This document shows positions 7,636 to 17,096 of a stretch of 52,248 nt of DNA, in pieces. A model generated the notes under the pieces. It saw nothing but the letters and a program-made list of their open reading frames with translations, searched no databases and was not told the DNA's origin. This stretch comes from Nocardia elegans NBRC 108235 (GTDB taxonomy: Bacteria; Actinomycetota; Actinomycetes; Mycobacteriales; Mycobacteriaceae), in the NCBI RefSeq assembly GCF_001612845.1, contig NZ_BDBF01000056.1, positions 1 to 52,248 on the forward strand, given 5' to 3'. Each line of letters starts with the position of its first letter. The stretch's first letter is position 1. The position numbers and the translations under genes are program-made.

Positions 7636-10600
7636 GTGGTCATTTCGCACAAGAAGGGTTCGGCCCCCTCGTCAGAGTCGAACGGCGTACCCGCGGTGTC
7701 GAACGGCGTCCCCGCAGCCTCGCGCGGCGCATCTACCGCGTCGAACGGCATCCCCGAGTCGGCGGCCGACGCGCTGCTGAAGGTCGGGCGCTACTTCCAG
7801 CGCGGGGAGGTGTCGGGTGACCTCCGCACCGTGCACAAGGTCGGCGGGCGCGAGGCCGACGAGTTCTATCGCGACCGCTGGGCCCACGACAAGGTGGTCC
7901 GTTCCACCCACGGCGTCAACTGCACCGGCTCCTGCTCGTGGAAGATCTACGTCTCCGACGGCGTGATCACCTGGGAGTCGCAGCAGACCGATTATCCGTC
8001 GGTCGGCGCCGACAAACCGGAATACGAACCCCGCGGCTGCCCGCGCGGCGCGTCGTTCTCCTGGTACACGTATTCCCCTGCGCGCGTGCGCTATCCGTAT
8101 GTGCGCGGGGTGCTGCTCGAGATGTACCGCGAGGCGAAGGCCCGGTTGAAGGATCCCGTACTGGCCTGGGAATCCATCGTCGAGGACCCGGAGCGGGCGA
8201 CGACGTACAAGGCCGCACGCGGCAAGGGCGGATTCGTGCGGGCGGAATGGTGGGAAGCCGCCGAAATCGCCGCCGCGGCACATGTTTACACGATCAAGCA
8301 GTACGGTCCGGACCGGATCGCGGGCTTCTCGCCGATCCCCGCGATGTCGATGGTGTCGCACGCGGTCGGCGCCCGGTTCATCTCCCTGCTCGGCGGATCG
8401 ATGCTGTCGTTCTACGACTGGTACGCCGATCTGCCCGTGGCCTCGCCGCAGGTGTTCGGCGACCAGACCGACGTCCCGGAGTCCGCGGACTGGTTCGACG
8501 CGGGCTATCTGATCATGTGGGGTTCGAACGTCCCGGTCACCCGCACCCCGGACGCGCACTACATGACCGAGGCCCGCTACCGCGGTCAGAAGGTGGTGGT
8601 GGTCTCCCCCGACTACGCCGACAACACCAAATTCGCCGACGAATGGGTGCCGGCTCGTCCTGGCACCGACGCCGCCCTGGCGATGGCGATGGGCCATGTG
8701 GTGCTGCGCGAATTCTTCGTCGACCGGTCCACCGCCCGGTTCGACGACTACATCAAGCGCTACACCGACCTCCCGTTCCTCATCACGCTGGACGAACGCG
8801 ACGGCGGCTGGAACGGCGAGGGCGAATACCGCGGCCACACCTGGCTGCCCGGAAAATTCCTCACCGCCGCCGACCTCGCCGCAGCCGGGGTCGCGGGCTT
8901 CGATGTGGACAGCGCCGAGCACAAAACCGTGCTCCTGGACGCCGACGGACATCCCGTGGTGCCCAACGGAACCCTCGGCGACCGATTCTCCGAATCCGGC
9001 GCCGGGCGTTGGAATCTGGACCTCGGCGGCGTCGATCCGCTGCTGACTCTGTACGGCCGCACCGACGATGCTGCGGCCGTACAGTTCCCCCGTTTCGACG
9101 GTGAGACCGGCGTCGTCACCCGCTCGGTGCCGACCACCGTCGTGGCCGGACGCCGCGTCACGACCGTCTTCGACCTCCTGCTCGCGCAGTACGGCGTCGG
9201 GCGCCCGGATCTGCCGGGCGACTGGCCCACCGGTTACGACGACCCGAGCGCGCCCTACACTCCCGCGTGGCAGGAGTCGATCACGGGAGTGCCTGCCGCA
9301 CAAGCGATTCGCATCGCCCGCGAATTCGCCGACAATGCCGATCGCTCCGGCGGCCGGTCGATGATCCTGATGGGCGCGGGCACCAACCACTGGTTCCACT
9401 CCGATCAGATCTATCGCGCCTTCTTCACGCTCACGCTGCTCACCGGATGCCAGGGCGTCAACGGTGGCGGCTGGGCGCATTACGTGGGCCAGGAGAAGTG
9501 CCGCCCGGTCACCGGCTGGTCCACCCTGGCGTTCGGCCTGGACTGGCAGCGGCCGCCGCGGCAGATGCAGGGCACGGTGTTCTGGTATCTGACCAACGAC
9601 CAGTGGCGCTACGACCCCTTCACCTCCGAATCCTTCGCGTCCCCATTGGGTTCCGGCGCTTTCGCCGGGCGCACGGCCGCCGACAATATCGCGCTGGCAT
9701 CGCGGCTCGGCTGGATGCCGACGTATCCCACGTTCGATCGCAATCCGCTGGACCTGGTCGATGCCGCCGAGGCCGCGGGGCAGACGCCGCAGGACTATGT
9801 GGTCGACAACCTGAAATCCGGTGATCTCGAATTCGCCTGTGAGGATCCCGACGCACCGCGGAACTTCCCCCGTGTTCTCACCGTGTGGCGGGCCAATCTG
9901 CTCGGCTCCTCGGGCAAGGGCAACGAGTACTTCCATCGCCATCTGCTCGGCGCGGATTCCAATCTGCAGGCCGACGATTCGGCCGGGGTCCCACCGCAGG
10001 AGGTGCGCCGGCCGGACCAGGCGCCCACGGGCAAACTGGATCTGCTGGTGTCCCTGGATTTCCGGATGACGTCGACGACGCTGTTCTCCGATATCGTCTT
10101 CCCGGCCGCCACCTGGTACGAGAAACACGATCTGTCCTCGACGGATATGCATCCGTTCGTACACGCCTTCTCCCCCGCGATCTCCCCGCCGTGGGAGGCG
10201 AAAACCGATTTCGAGGCGTTCCACCGCATCGCGCGGGGATTCTCCTGGCTGGCCGAGAAACATCTCGGCGTCCGCAAGGATCTGGTCGCCGTTCCGTTGC
10301 AGCACGACTCGGCCGACGCGCTGGCCCAGGCGCGCGGGCGGGTGCTGGACTGGAAAGCCGGTGAATGCGAGCCGATTCCGGGAAAGACCATGCCGAAGCT
10401 GGTGGTGGTGGAACGCGACTACCCGAAGCTGGCGGAGAAGATGGCGGCGCTGGGCCCGCTGATCGAAACGCTCGGAGTCACCACCAAGGGCGTCACCACC
10501 GTTCCCGACGCCGAGGTCGAGTACCTGCGCGGAGTCAACGGCACCGTGGTCTCCGGCGCCGCGCAGGGCCGCCCGTCGCTGGCCAAGGATGTGCACGCCG

Positions 10601-11469
10601 CGGAGGCCATTCTGGCGTTGTCCGGCACCACCAACGGCCGGTTGGCGGTGGAGGGTTTCCACGCGCTGGAGCGCCGCACCGGTACCCGGCTGGCGGATCT
10701 GGCGGCCGAGCACGAGGGCAAGCGGATCACCTTCGCCGATACGCAGGCGCGGCCGGTACCGGTGATCACCTCACCGGAATGGTCCGGATCCGAAACCGGT
10801 GGCCGACGGTACTCCCCGTTCACCATCAATACCGAACGGCTCAAGCCCTGGCACACGCTCACCGGGCGTCAGCACTTCTACCTCGACCACGACTGGATGA
10901 TCGAACTGGGCGAACAACTTCCGATCTTCCGGCCGCCGCTCGACATGTCGGCTCTGTTCCGCGAACCCGATGTGGGCGCGGTCGGTGAACGGGGCGTCAC
11001 CGTGCGCTACCTCACCCCGCATTCGAAGTGGTCGATCCACTCCGCGTATCAGGACAACCTGCATATGCTCACCCTCTCCCGGGGCGGACAGGCGATCTGG
11101 ATGTCCGATCGTGACGCGGCGAAAATCGGTGTGGCCGACAATGATTGGATCGAGGCGGTCAACCGCAACGGGGTGGTGGTGGCCAGGGCGATCGTGAGCC
11201 ACCGCATGCCCGAGGGCACCGTGTTCATGTACCACGCGCAGGATCGCGCGGTCGACGTGCCGCGCATCGAAGGCGGCCCGGAGCTTCGGGCCGGCCGGGG
11301 CAAACGCGGCGGCATCCACAACGCGCTGACCCGGATCATGATCAAGCCCACGCATCTGATCGGCGGATACGCCCAGCAGTCGTTCGCCCTGAACTACCAC
11401 GGGCCCACCGGAAATCAGCGTGACGAGGTCACCACGATCCGGAGACGCTCACAGGAAGTGGAGTACTGA
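7636..11469 (+). CDS. narG: Respiratory-type nitrate reductase alpha subunit NarG
   Basis: Catalytic Mo-bis-MGD subunit that reduces nitrate to nitrite in the membrane-bound NarGHI complex. The FS0 [4Fe-4S]/pterin signature HGVNCTGSCSWKIYV starts at residue 92, followed by EPRGCPRGASFSWY. The presumed Mo ligand is Asp261 in LSFYDWYADLP. About 1277 aa, close to the family norm. GTG at 7636 is preferred because GGGGG (7627-7631) precedes it and earlier in-frame starts would add unrelated sequence. The first ~35 residues are low-complexity SNGVPA-type repeats. First gene of narGHJI; narH begins one base after its stop. Confidence 0.95.
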   Translation: MVISHKKGSAPSSESNGVPAVSNGVPAASRGASTASNGIPESAADALLKVGRYFQRGEVSGDLRTVHKVGGREADEFYRDRWAHDKVVRSTHGVNCTGSCSWKIYVSDGVITWESQQTDYPSVGADKPEYEPRGCPRGASFSWYTYSPARVRYPYVRGVLLEMYREAKARLKDPVLAWESIVEDPERATTYKAARGKGGFVRAEWWEAAEIAAAAHVYTIKQYGPDRIAGFSPIPAMSMVSHAVGARFISLLGGSMLSFYDWYADLPVASPQVFGDQTDVPESADWFDAGYLIMWGSNVPVTRTPDAHYMTEARYRGQKVVVVSPDYADNTKFADEWVPARPGTDAALAMAMGHVVLREFFVDRSTARFDDYIKRYTDLPFLITLDERDGGWNGEGEYRGHTWLPGKFLTAADLAAAGVAGFDVDSAEHKTVLLDADGHPVVPNGTLGDRFSESGAGRWNLDLGGVDPLLTLYGRTDDAAAVQFPRFDGETGVVTRSVPTTVVAGRRVTTVFDLLLAQYGVGRPDLPGDWPTGYDDPSAPYTPAWQESITGVPAAQAIRIAREFADNADRSGGRSMILMGAGTNHWFHSDQIYRAFFTLTLLTGCQGVNGGGWAHYVGQEKCRPVTGWSTLAFGLDWQRPPRQMQGTVFWYLTNDQWRYDPFTSESFASPLGSGAFAGRTAADNIALASRLGWMPTYPTFDRNPLDLVDAAEAAGQTPQDYVVDNLKSGDLEFACEDPDAPRNFPRVLTVWRANLLGSSGKGNEYFHRHLLGADSNLQADDSAGVPPQEVRRPDQAPTGKLDLLVSLDFRMTSTTLFSDIVFPAATWYEKHDLSSTDMHPFVHAFSPAISPPWEAKTDFEAFHRIARGFSWLAEKHLGVRKDLVAVPLQHDSADALAQARGRVLDWKAGECEPIPGKTMPKLVVVERDYPKLAEKMAALGPLIETLGVTTKGVTTVPDAEVEYLRGVNGTVVSGAAQGRPSLAKDVHAAEAILALSGTTNGRLAVEGFHALERRTGTRLADLAAEHEGKRITFADTQARPVPVITSPEWSGSETGGRRYSPFTINTERLKPWHTLTGRQHFYLDHDWMIELGEQLPIFRPPLDMSALFREPDVGAVGERGVTVRYLTPHSKWSIHSAYQDNLHMLTLSRGGQAIWMSDRDAAKIGVADNDWIEAVNRNGVVVARAIVSHRMPEGTVFMYHAQDRAVDVPRIEGGPELRAGRGKRGGIHNALTRIMIKPTHLIGGYAQQSFALNYHGPTGNQRDEVTTIRRRSQEVEY

Positions 11470-11470
11470 T

Positions 11471-13186
11471 ATGCGTGTCATGGCACAGCTGGCCATGGTG
11501 ATGAACCTGGACAAATGCATCGGCTGTCACACCTGCAGCGTCACCTGCAAACAGGCCTGGACCAACCGGGGCGGCACCGAGTACGTCTGGTTCAACAACG
11601 TGGAAACTCGTCCGGGACAAGGTTATCCGCGGCAGTACCAGGATCAGGAGAAGTGGAAGGGCGGCTGGACGCTGGACCGCCGCGGCCGCCTCACCCTGAA
11701 GTCCGGTTCGCGCATGAAGCGGCTGCTCAACATCTTCGCCAATCCGGATCTGCCGACGGTGTCGGACTACTACGACCCGTGGAGCTACGACTACGACAAT
11801 CTGCTGTCCGCACCGGCCATGGACACCACGCCGGTGGCGCGGCCGAAATCGCTGATCACCGGCGAGGATACGAAGGTCACCTGGGGCGCGAACTGGGACG
11901 ACGACCTCGGCTCCGGACCGGATCAGGTCGGCCGGGATCCGTTGCTGGCGCGGCTGTCGGAACAGGTCAAACTCGAATTCGAGCAGACCTTCATGTTCTA
12001 TCTGCCGCGCATCTGCGAGCACTGCCTCAACCCGTCCTGCGGCGCCTCCTGCCCCTCGGGTGCGATCTACAAGCGCGCCGAGGACGGCATCGTACTGGTC
12101 GACCAGGACAAATGCCGCGGCTGGCGGCAGTGCATCACCGGCTGCCCGTACAAGAAGATCTATTTCAACCACAAGACCGGCAAGGCCGAGAAATGCACGT
12201 TCTGCTATCCGCGCGTGGAGGTCGGTATTCCGACCGTCTGCTCGGAGACGTGTGTGGGGCGACTGCGCTACATCGGCGTGATGCTCTACGACGCCGACGC
12301 GGTCCTCGAGGCGGCGTCGGTCACCGATCCGGAGCAGTTGTACCCGTCGCAGCTGGGCGTCTTCCTCAACCCGCACGATCCGCGCGTGATCACCGAGGCC
12401 GAACGCGCCGGGATTTCTCCGGAATGGATTGCGGCGGCGCAGGATTCGCCGGTCTACAAGCTGATCGTCGACTACAAGATCGCGCTGCCACTGCATCCGG
12501 AATACCGGACCATGCCGATGGTCTGGTACGTGCCGCCGCTGTCGCCGGTTGTGGATGTGCTGGCGGAGACCGGGCACGACGGTGAGGACGCCGGAAATCT
12601 GTTCGGCGCCATCGATTCACTGCGGATCCCGGTGGAATATCTCGCCGAACTGTTCACCGCCGGGGATATCGGACCGGTGCGCGCGGCGCTGCAGCGGCTG
12701 GCCGGGATGCGGTCGTTCATGCGCTCGATCAACCTCGGCCAGGAACCCGATCTGGCGATCCCGGGCACCGTGGGCCTGGAGCCCGAGGAGATCGAGGCGA
12801 TGTACCGGCTGCTGGCCATCGCCAAATACGAACACCGGTACGTGATTCCGTCGGGTGCGACATCCCGGGCGCACGAACTGGATTCGCTGGCGACGGGGTG
12901 CAGCCTGGAGGGCGACGGCGGGCCCGGGATGACGGCGTTCGATGTGACGTCGGAAAAATTCGCACTCGTCGACGCCAATGTCGCTGCGCCGGAGCGGAAG
13001 TCGTCGCGAATCAATCTGCTGAACTGGGACGGCGGGTCGACCGAGGGGCTGGTGCCGGAACGCAACGGCAGTGACAACGGCAACGGCGCCGCGCACACGA
13101 GTCCGGAAGCGAACGGGAACGCGGGCGATTCCGGACCCGGAGTAGCCGACGACACGCTGCCCGAGCCGACCGGAGCGACCCGATGA
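11471..13186 (+). CDS. narH: Nitrate reductase beta subunit NarH
   Basis: Electron-transfer subunit with four iron-sulfur clusters linking NarI haems to NarG. Cys groups are visible in order: CIGCHTCSVTCKQAW (C16, C19, C22, C26), CEHCLNPSCGASCP, CRGWRQCITGCP (the Trp marks the [3Fe-4S] site) and CTFCYP...CSETCVGR. 571 aa, somewhat longer than typical because of a C-terminal tail of about 50 residues rich in Asn, Gly, Ser and Ala (NGSDNGNGAAH and similar), which looks disordered. ATG at 11471 follows the narG stop by one base, with AGGAAGTGGAG upstream. Same operon as narG, narJ and narI. Confidence 0.95.
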   Translation: MRVMAQLAMVMNLDKCIGCHTCSVTCKQAWTNRGGTEYVWFNNVETRPGQGYPRQYQDQEKWKGGWTLDRRGRLTLKSGSRMKRLLNIFANPDLPTVSDYYDPWSYDYDNLLSAPAMDTTPVARPKSLITGEDTKVTWGANWDDDLGSGPDQVGRDPLLARLSEQVKLEFEQTFMFYLPRICEHCLNPSCGASCPSGAIYKRAEDGIVLVDQDKCRGWRQCITGCPYKKIYFNHKTGKAEKCTFCYPRVEVGIPTVCSETCVGRLRYIGVMLYDADAVLEAASVTDPEQLYPSQLGVFLNPHDPRVITEAERAGISPEWIAAAQDSPVYKLIVDYKIALPLHPEYRTMPMVWYVPPLSPVVDVLAETGHDGEDAGNLFGAIDSLRIPVEYLAELFTAGDIGPVRAALQRLAGMRSFMRSINLGQEPDLAIPGTVGLEPEEIEAMYRLLAIAKYEHRYVIPSGATSRAHELDSLATGCSLEGDGGPGMTAFDVTSEKFALVDANVAAPERKSSRINLLNWDGGSTEGLVPERNGSDNGNGAAHTSPEANGNAGDSGPGVADDTLPEPTGATR

Positions 13187-13223
13187 GGCCGTTTCGCTGT
13201 CTCGACCGACAAGGGATGTGACC

Positions 13224-13973
13224 GTGGGACTACTGACTCTCAGACGCCGGCCGACACCCGTGGTCGACATGTCCGAACGCGATCGCCGGCTGGTCTGGCG
13301 TATAGCCGCCCTCGTGCTGGACTACCCCGGTCCGGATACGCTGGCGATACTCGACGATCTGTCCGAGGCGGCAGCCACCCTTCCGGAACCCGTGCGCACC
13401 GATCTCCTTCGGCCGCTCACCCATCTGTCCGGCACCGCACCGCTCACCCTGGCGCGCGACTACGTCGACACCTTCGATCTGCGCCGGCGCGCCAGCCTGC
13501 ATCTGACCTATTACGCCTACGGCGACACCCGTAAGCGCGGTATGGCGCTGCTGCGGTTCAAGCACGCCTACCGGCATGTCGGTGCGGAGTTGTCGGATCG
13601 CGAACTGCCCGACCATCTTCCGGTGCTGCTGGAGTTCGCGGCCACCGTCGACCCGATCGGCGGTGAGCGCCTGCTCGGCGAACACGTCCCGGTACTGGAG
13701 ATGCTGCGACTGTCGCTCACCGACAGCGGATCGCCGTATGCCGGCGCACTGGCCGCCGTTCTCGCGACCTTGCCTCCGCCCACCACGGCAGACCGTCGCC
13801 GGATCGCCGAACTGGCGGCGCAGGGACCGCCGGACGAGGACGTCGGGCTGGAGCCGTATTCGATGAACGGCGAGTCGATGCATCCCGCCATGAACCCCGA
13901 CCTGTACTCCCCGCCCGCAGCCGGAACCTCGGCCACCGCAGGGCTTTTCGCCGGATCCGGAGACCGACGATGA
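13224..13973 (+). CDS. narJ: NarJ, nitrate reductase assembly chaperone
   Basis: Cytoplasmic chaperone of the TorD/NarJ family, needed for molybdenum cofactor insertion and maturation of NarGH before docking on NarI. 249 aa, helical, with the family segment RASLHLTYYAYGDTRKRGMALLRF split around residues 90-114 and the following HLPVLLEFAA. Two GTG codons lie close together (13218 and 13224); the second is chosen because AAGGGA (13211-13216) then sits 7 nt upstream. The C-terminal ~35 residues (NGESMHPAMNPDLYSPPAAG) are not family-typical. Its stop overlaps the narI ATG by 4 bases (ATGA), indicating coupling. Confidence 0.93.
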   Translation: MGLLTLRRRPTPVVDMSERDRRLVWRIAALVLDYPGPDTLAILDDLSEAAATLPEPVRTDLLRPLTHLSGTAPLTLARDYVDTFDLRRRASLHLTYYAYGDTRKRGMALLRFKHAYRHVGAELSDRELPDHLPVLLEFAATVDPIGGERLLGEHVPVLEMLRLSLTDSGSPYAGALAAVLATLPPPTTADRRRIAELAAQGPPDEDVGLEPYSMNGESMHPAMNPDLYSPPAAGTSATAGLFAGSGDRR

Positions 13974-14707
13974 CATCCACCGTCTGGGCGACGCTGCCCT
14001 ACATCGCCTTCACGTCGTTCGTACTGGGCCACCTGTGGCGCTATCGCAACGACCAATTCGGCTGGACCACACGGTCTTCGCAGATCTACGAGTCGCGGCT
14101 GCTGCGGCTGGGCAGTCCGCTGTTCCACTTCGGCATGCTCGGTGTGATCGGCGGGCACGTTCTGGGCGTCCTGATTCCGGAGTCCTGGACCGATGCCGTC
14201 GGCATATCCGAACATCTCTACCACCTGATCGCGGTCTCCGCGGGCACGGTGGCGGGCGTCGCGGTTATCGCCGGGATCGCTATCCTCGCCTATCGTCGCG
14301 TGCGCGTCCCGGCCGTCCGCCAGGCCACCACCACCAACGACAAGTTCATGTACGTATTGCTCGCGGGCGCGCTGATCACCGGGCTGCTCAATACCGTCGG
14401 CAGCAATCTGCTGTGGGGCACCTACAACTATCGCGAAACCGTATCTCCGTGGTTCAGATCCCTTTTCACGGCGCATCCGCAACCGGATCTGATGGTCGGC
14501 ACCCCCTGGACCTTTCAGGCGCACGGGCTCATCGTGCTGACGCTCATCGCCGTCTGGCCCTATACGCGGCTGGTCCACATGTTCAGCGCACCCGTCGGCT
14601 ATCTGGTCCGCCCGTACGTGGTGTACCGCAGCAAACCCGCCGATGTGGCGAACAAGAAGAAGTATGCGCGCGCCTGGCAGAGCCCGGTCCTGCCGCCGTC
14701 GCGCTGA
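13970..14707 (+). CDS. narI: NarI, nitrate reductase gamma subunit (cytochrome b)
   Basis: Integral membrane di-haem b subunit that oxidises menaquinol and passes electrons to NarH. 245 aa with about five hydrophobic helices. Histidines fit haem ligation in PLFHFGMLGVIGGHVLGV (helix 2) and in FQAHGLIVLTLIAVWPYTRLVH split around helix 5. The C-terminus is basic and cytoplasmic (SKPADVANKKKYARAWQ). Start ATG overlaps narJ. Last gene of narGHJI; no clear terminator follows, and the next gene starts 47 bases later with its own promoter-like sequence. Confidence 0.94.
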   Translation: MTSTVWATLPYIAFTSFVLGHLWRYRNDQFGWTTRSSQIYESRLLRLGSPLFHFGMLGVIGGHVLGVLIPESWTDAVGISEHLYHLIAVSAGTVAGVAVIAGIAILAYRRVRVPAVRQATTTNDKFMYVLLAGALITGLLNTVGSNLLWGTYNYRETVSPWFRSLFTAHPQPDLMVGTPWTFQAHGLIVLTLIAVWPYTRLVHMFSAPVGYLVRPYVVYRSKPADVANKKKYARAWQSPVLPPSR

Positions 14708-14716
14708 CGAGGAGCC

Positions 14717-14747
14717 TTGACCTGGAGAGCACTCCACGGTCTAGCGT
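14717..14747 (+). promoter_or_regulatory. Candidate promoter of the LLM oxidoreductase gene (leaderless type)
   Basis: TTGACC at 14717-14722 and TAGCGT at 14742-14747 are separated by 19 nt. The -10-like box ends 7 nt before the ATG at 14755, and no Shine-Dalgarno is present at the expected place, which fits a leaderless mRNA separate from narGHJI. The 19-nt spacing is longer than ideal. Confidence 0.35.
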
Positions 14748-14754
14748 CGCCGGT

Positions 14755-15714
14755 ATGAGCGATTCGGGCAGGCCCGCGCCGAGTTTCGGCATCAAGACGA
14801 CACCCGCGCACGTCGGCTACGCGGAGATCCTGCGGGTGTGGCTCGAGGCAGACGGCATACCCGAGATCGAGCACGCATGGTTGTACGACCATCTGCTGCC
14901 GCGGGCGGCGGTCGGGCTGCCGGGACACGACGGTGGCGCTCCGGAAGGACGTCGGTCGGCGGGGCCGGTCCTGGAGGGCTGGACGCTGCTGGCGGCGCTG
15001 GCGGCGCGGACGCGCCGACTCCGGCTCGGATTGCTGGTGTCCAACAACCGGATTCGCCACCCCGCGCTCTCGGCGAAGATGGCGGCCACCGTCGACGTGA
15101 TCTCGGGCGGCCGGCTGGATTTCGGAATCGGCGTCGGCGGGTTCCCGCGCAACGATCCGCGCTTCGAGACGATGGTGGCGCCCGAATACGAGGCGTACGG
15201 AATTCCGGTCGGCACCTGGCGCGAGGCGGTGCGCAAATTGGATGAAGCCTGTGTCCTGATCCGGCGGTTGTGGACCGAGGGCGTCTTCGATTTCCCCGGC
15301 GACCATTTTCCTCTCACCGGCGCGCAATGCGATCCGAAACCCGTCCAGCGGCCGCATCCACCGATTCTGCTCGCCGGTACGGGCGCGTCGACGCTGCCCA
15401 TCGTCGCCGCCCACGCCGATCTATGGAATGTGATCGGCCCACCACTCACCACCGTCGCCGCGCTCCGCGAGCGCAGCCGGGCACTGGACGAACACTGCGC
15501 GGCGATCGGCCGCGACCCCGCTCACATCACACGCTCGGCGCAATTACCCATCGCCTACGACGCCCCCGGCCGGGTACGCGAAACGCTGCTCGAACTGATC
15601 GACGCCGGTTTCACCCACCTGGTACTGAACCCGCCGGCCCCCTATCCGGACGGAGTCGCACACTGGATCGCCGACGACATCATCCGCCCCACGCTGAACG
15701 CCCTCGCCCGCTGA
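14755..15714 (+). CDS. LLM-class (F420-dependent type) flavin oxidoreductase
   Basis: 319-aa bacterial luciferase-like TIM-barrel protein. Family features are WLYDHLLP near residue 42, RLRLGLLVSNNRIRHPALSAK with the neighbouring ATVDVISGGRLDFGIGVGG, then EACVLIRRLWTEGVFDFPGDHF and PPILLAGTG. In actinobacteria most such proteins use reduced F420 rather than FMNH2, but the cofactor cannot be read from sequence alone. It follows narI in the same direction but carries its own promoter-like elements and has no evident link to nitrate metabolism. Substrate unknown. Confidence 0.8.
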   Translation: MSDSGRPAPSFGIKTTPAHVGYAEILRVWLEADGIPEIEHAWLYDHLLPRAAVGLPGHDGGAPEGRRSAGPVLEGWTLLAALAARTRRLRLGLLVSNNRIRHPALSAKMAATVDVISGGRLDFGIGVGGFPRNDPRFETMVAPEYEAYGIPVGTWREAVRKLDEACVLIRRLWTEGVFDFPGDHFPLTGAQCDPKPVQRPHPPILLAGTGASTLPIVAAHADLWNVIGPPLTTVAALRERSRALDEHCAAIGRDPAHITRSAQLPIAYDAPGRVRETLLELIDAGFTHLVLNPPAPYPDGVAHWIADDIIRPTLNALAR

Positions 15715-15801
15715 GCCGGGCACGCAGGAATGCCGATGGCGCGGACCGCGTTGTCTTCCACTTCGAGGGCCGAGTTGTCGAATCGGAAGGAAACGTGCCG
15801 C

Positions 15802-16908
15802 ATGTCACAGGAGTTGGTCGATGGGCCGGGGATCCACCTGGACGAATTGTTTTCCGAATTTCGCGCGGCGTCGCTGACGCTGCGGAACCGATTCGCGATG
15901 GCTCCGATGACGCGGGCGAAATCGCCCGACGGTATTCCGAATGCGGAGAACATCGAGTATTACCGCGAGCATGCGGCCGGAGGTGTCGGTCTGATCGTCA
16001 CCGAGGGGACCTATGTGCGGGGTCCGGCGGCTGGGCCGATCGCGAAGGTGCCGCGGTTCTACGGTGACGAGAGTGCCGCCGGCTGGCGTGCGGTGGTCGA
16101 GGCGGTGCACGCCGAAGGGGCGTCGATTGTCCCGCAGCTGTGGCATACCGGTGTGGATCGCGGGAACGAGCCCCGCTTCGAGCCGGACACGCCCACCGTG
16201 AGTCCTTCCGGTGTCGACTTCACCGGAGCGCCGGTGGGGCGGGCGCTGACGACCGCGGACCTGGAGACCCTCGTCGACTCGTACGTGGAATCGGCGCTGC
16301 TGGCCCGGGAGCTGGGATTCGACGGTATCGAACTGCACGGCGCACACGGTTATCTGCTGGATCAATTCTTCTGGGCCGCAACCAATCACCGCGAGGACGA
16401 ATACGGCGGCACCCTCCGCCGGCGCGCCGCATTCCCGGCCCGGGTGGTCGCCGCCGTCCGCGCGGCCGTCGGCCCGGATTTCCCGATCATCTACCGCTTC
16501 TCGCAGTGGAAGGGCGTCGACTACAGCGCGCGTATCGCCGAGAGCCCGGCGGACCTCGAAGAATTGCTGACTCCGCTCGTGGAAGCCGGCGTCGACATCT
16601 TCCACACCTCGCTGCGGCGGCATTGGCTGCCCGAATTCACCGACCACGCCGACGATCTCAGCCTGGCCGGCTGGACCAAGAAGATCACCGGGCTGCCGGT
16701 GATCACCGTCGGTTCGGTCGGCGTGGACAGCGTCTTCCGCGGCGACAGCATCGACGAGACCCAGGCGCAGCGCTTCACCCTGCTGCGCGAACAGTTCGAG
16801 CGCGGCGAATTCGATGTCGTCGCACTGGGCCGGGCACTGCTCGCCGACCCGGAATGGGTGAACAAGATGCGCGCCGGGCGACTCGCCGAAATCACACCGT
16901 TCCGCTGA
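15802..16908 (+). CDS. NADH:flavin oxidoreductase, old-yellow-enzyme family
   Basis: 368-aa FMN-binding TIM barrel. Typical elements are LRNRFAMAPMTRAKSPDG (residues 29-46), EYYREHAAGGVGLIVTEGTYV, the active-site stretch GAHGYLLDQFFWAATNHR with EDEYGGT, and a C-terminal VALGRALLADPEWVNK phosphate-binding segment. Such enzymes reduce activated alkenes, nitro compounds or 2,4-dienoyl-CoA analogues; the length argues against the two-domain dienoyl-CoA reductase type with its iron-sulfur cluster. ATG at 15802 is chosen because GGAAGG lies about 12 nt upstream and the preceding residues do not belong to the fold. Confidence 0.82.
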   Translation: MSQELVDGPGIHLDELFSEFRAASLTLRNRFAMAPMTRAKSPDGIPNAENIEYYREHAAGGVGLIVTEGTYVRGPAAGPIAKVPRFYGDESAAGWRAVVEAVHAEGASIVPQLWHTGVDRGNEPRFEPDTPTVSPSGVDFTGAPVGRALTTADLETLVDSYVESALLARELGFDGIELHGAHGYLLDQFFWAATNHREDEYGGTLRRRAAFPARVVAAVRAAVGPDFPIIYRFSQWKGVDYSARIAESPADLEELLTPLVEAGVDIFHTSLRRHWLPEFTDHADDLSLAGWTKKITGLPVITVGSVGVDSVFRGDSIDETQAQRFTLLREQFERGEFDVVALGRALLADPEWVNKMRAGRLAEITPFR

Positions 16909-17096
16909 CCCCGGCCGCGCCTCGATCTCCGGCCGCTTCGATGGCCCGTTTCATCTCCGCCGCACCGTATTCGATGCGGATCCGGACTTCGGGGCGCGGT
17001 CGTCCGGAAGCAGATCGGTGGCCCCGTGGACGCTCGCGTATGCGGGCGAGCGCCACGACCATGGGAACGCTCACCGCTTCCCGGTGTACTGAGTGC

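Noticed and set aside
7672..10713. A 1013-codon open frame on the minus strand opposite narG
   Set aside because: It is a GC-rich shadow of narG. The plus strand has full NarG motifs, while the opposite frame has only His/Arg/Gly-rich sequence with no domain.
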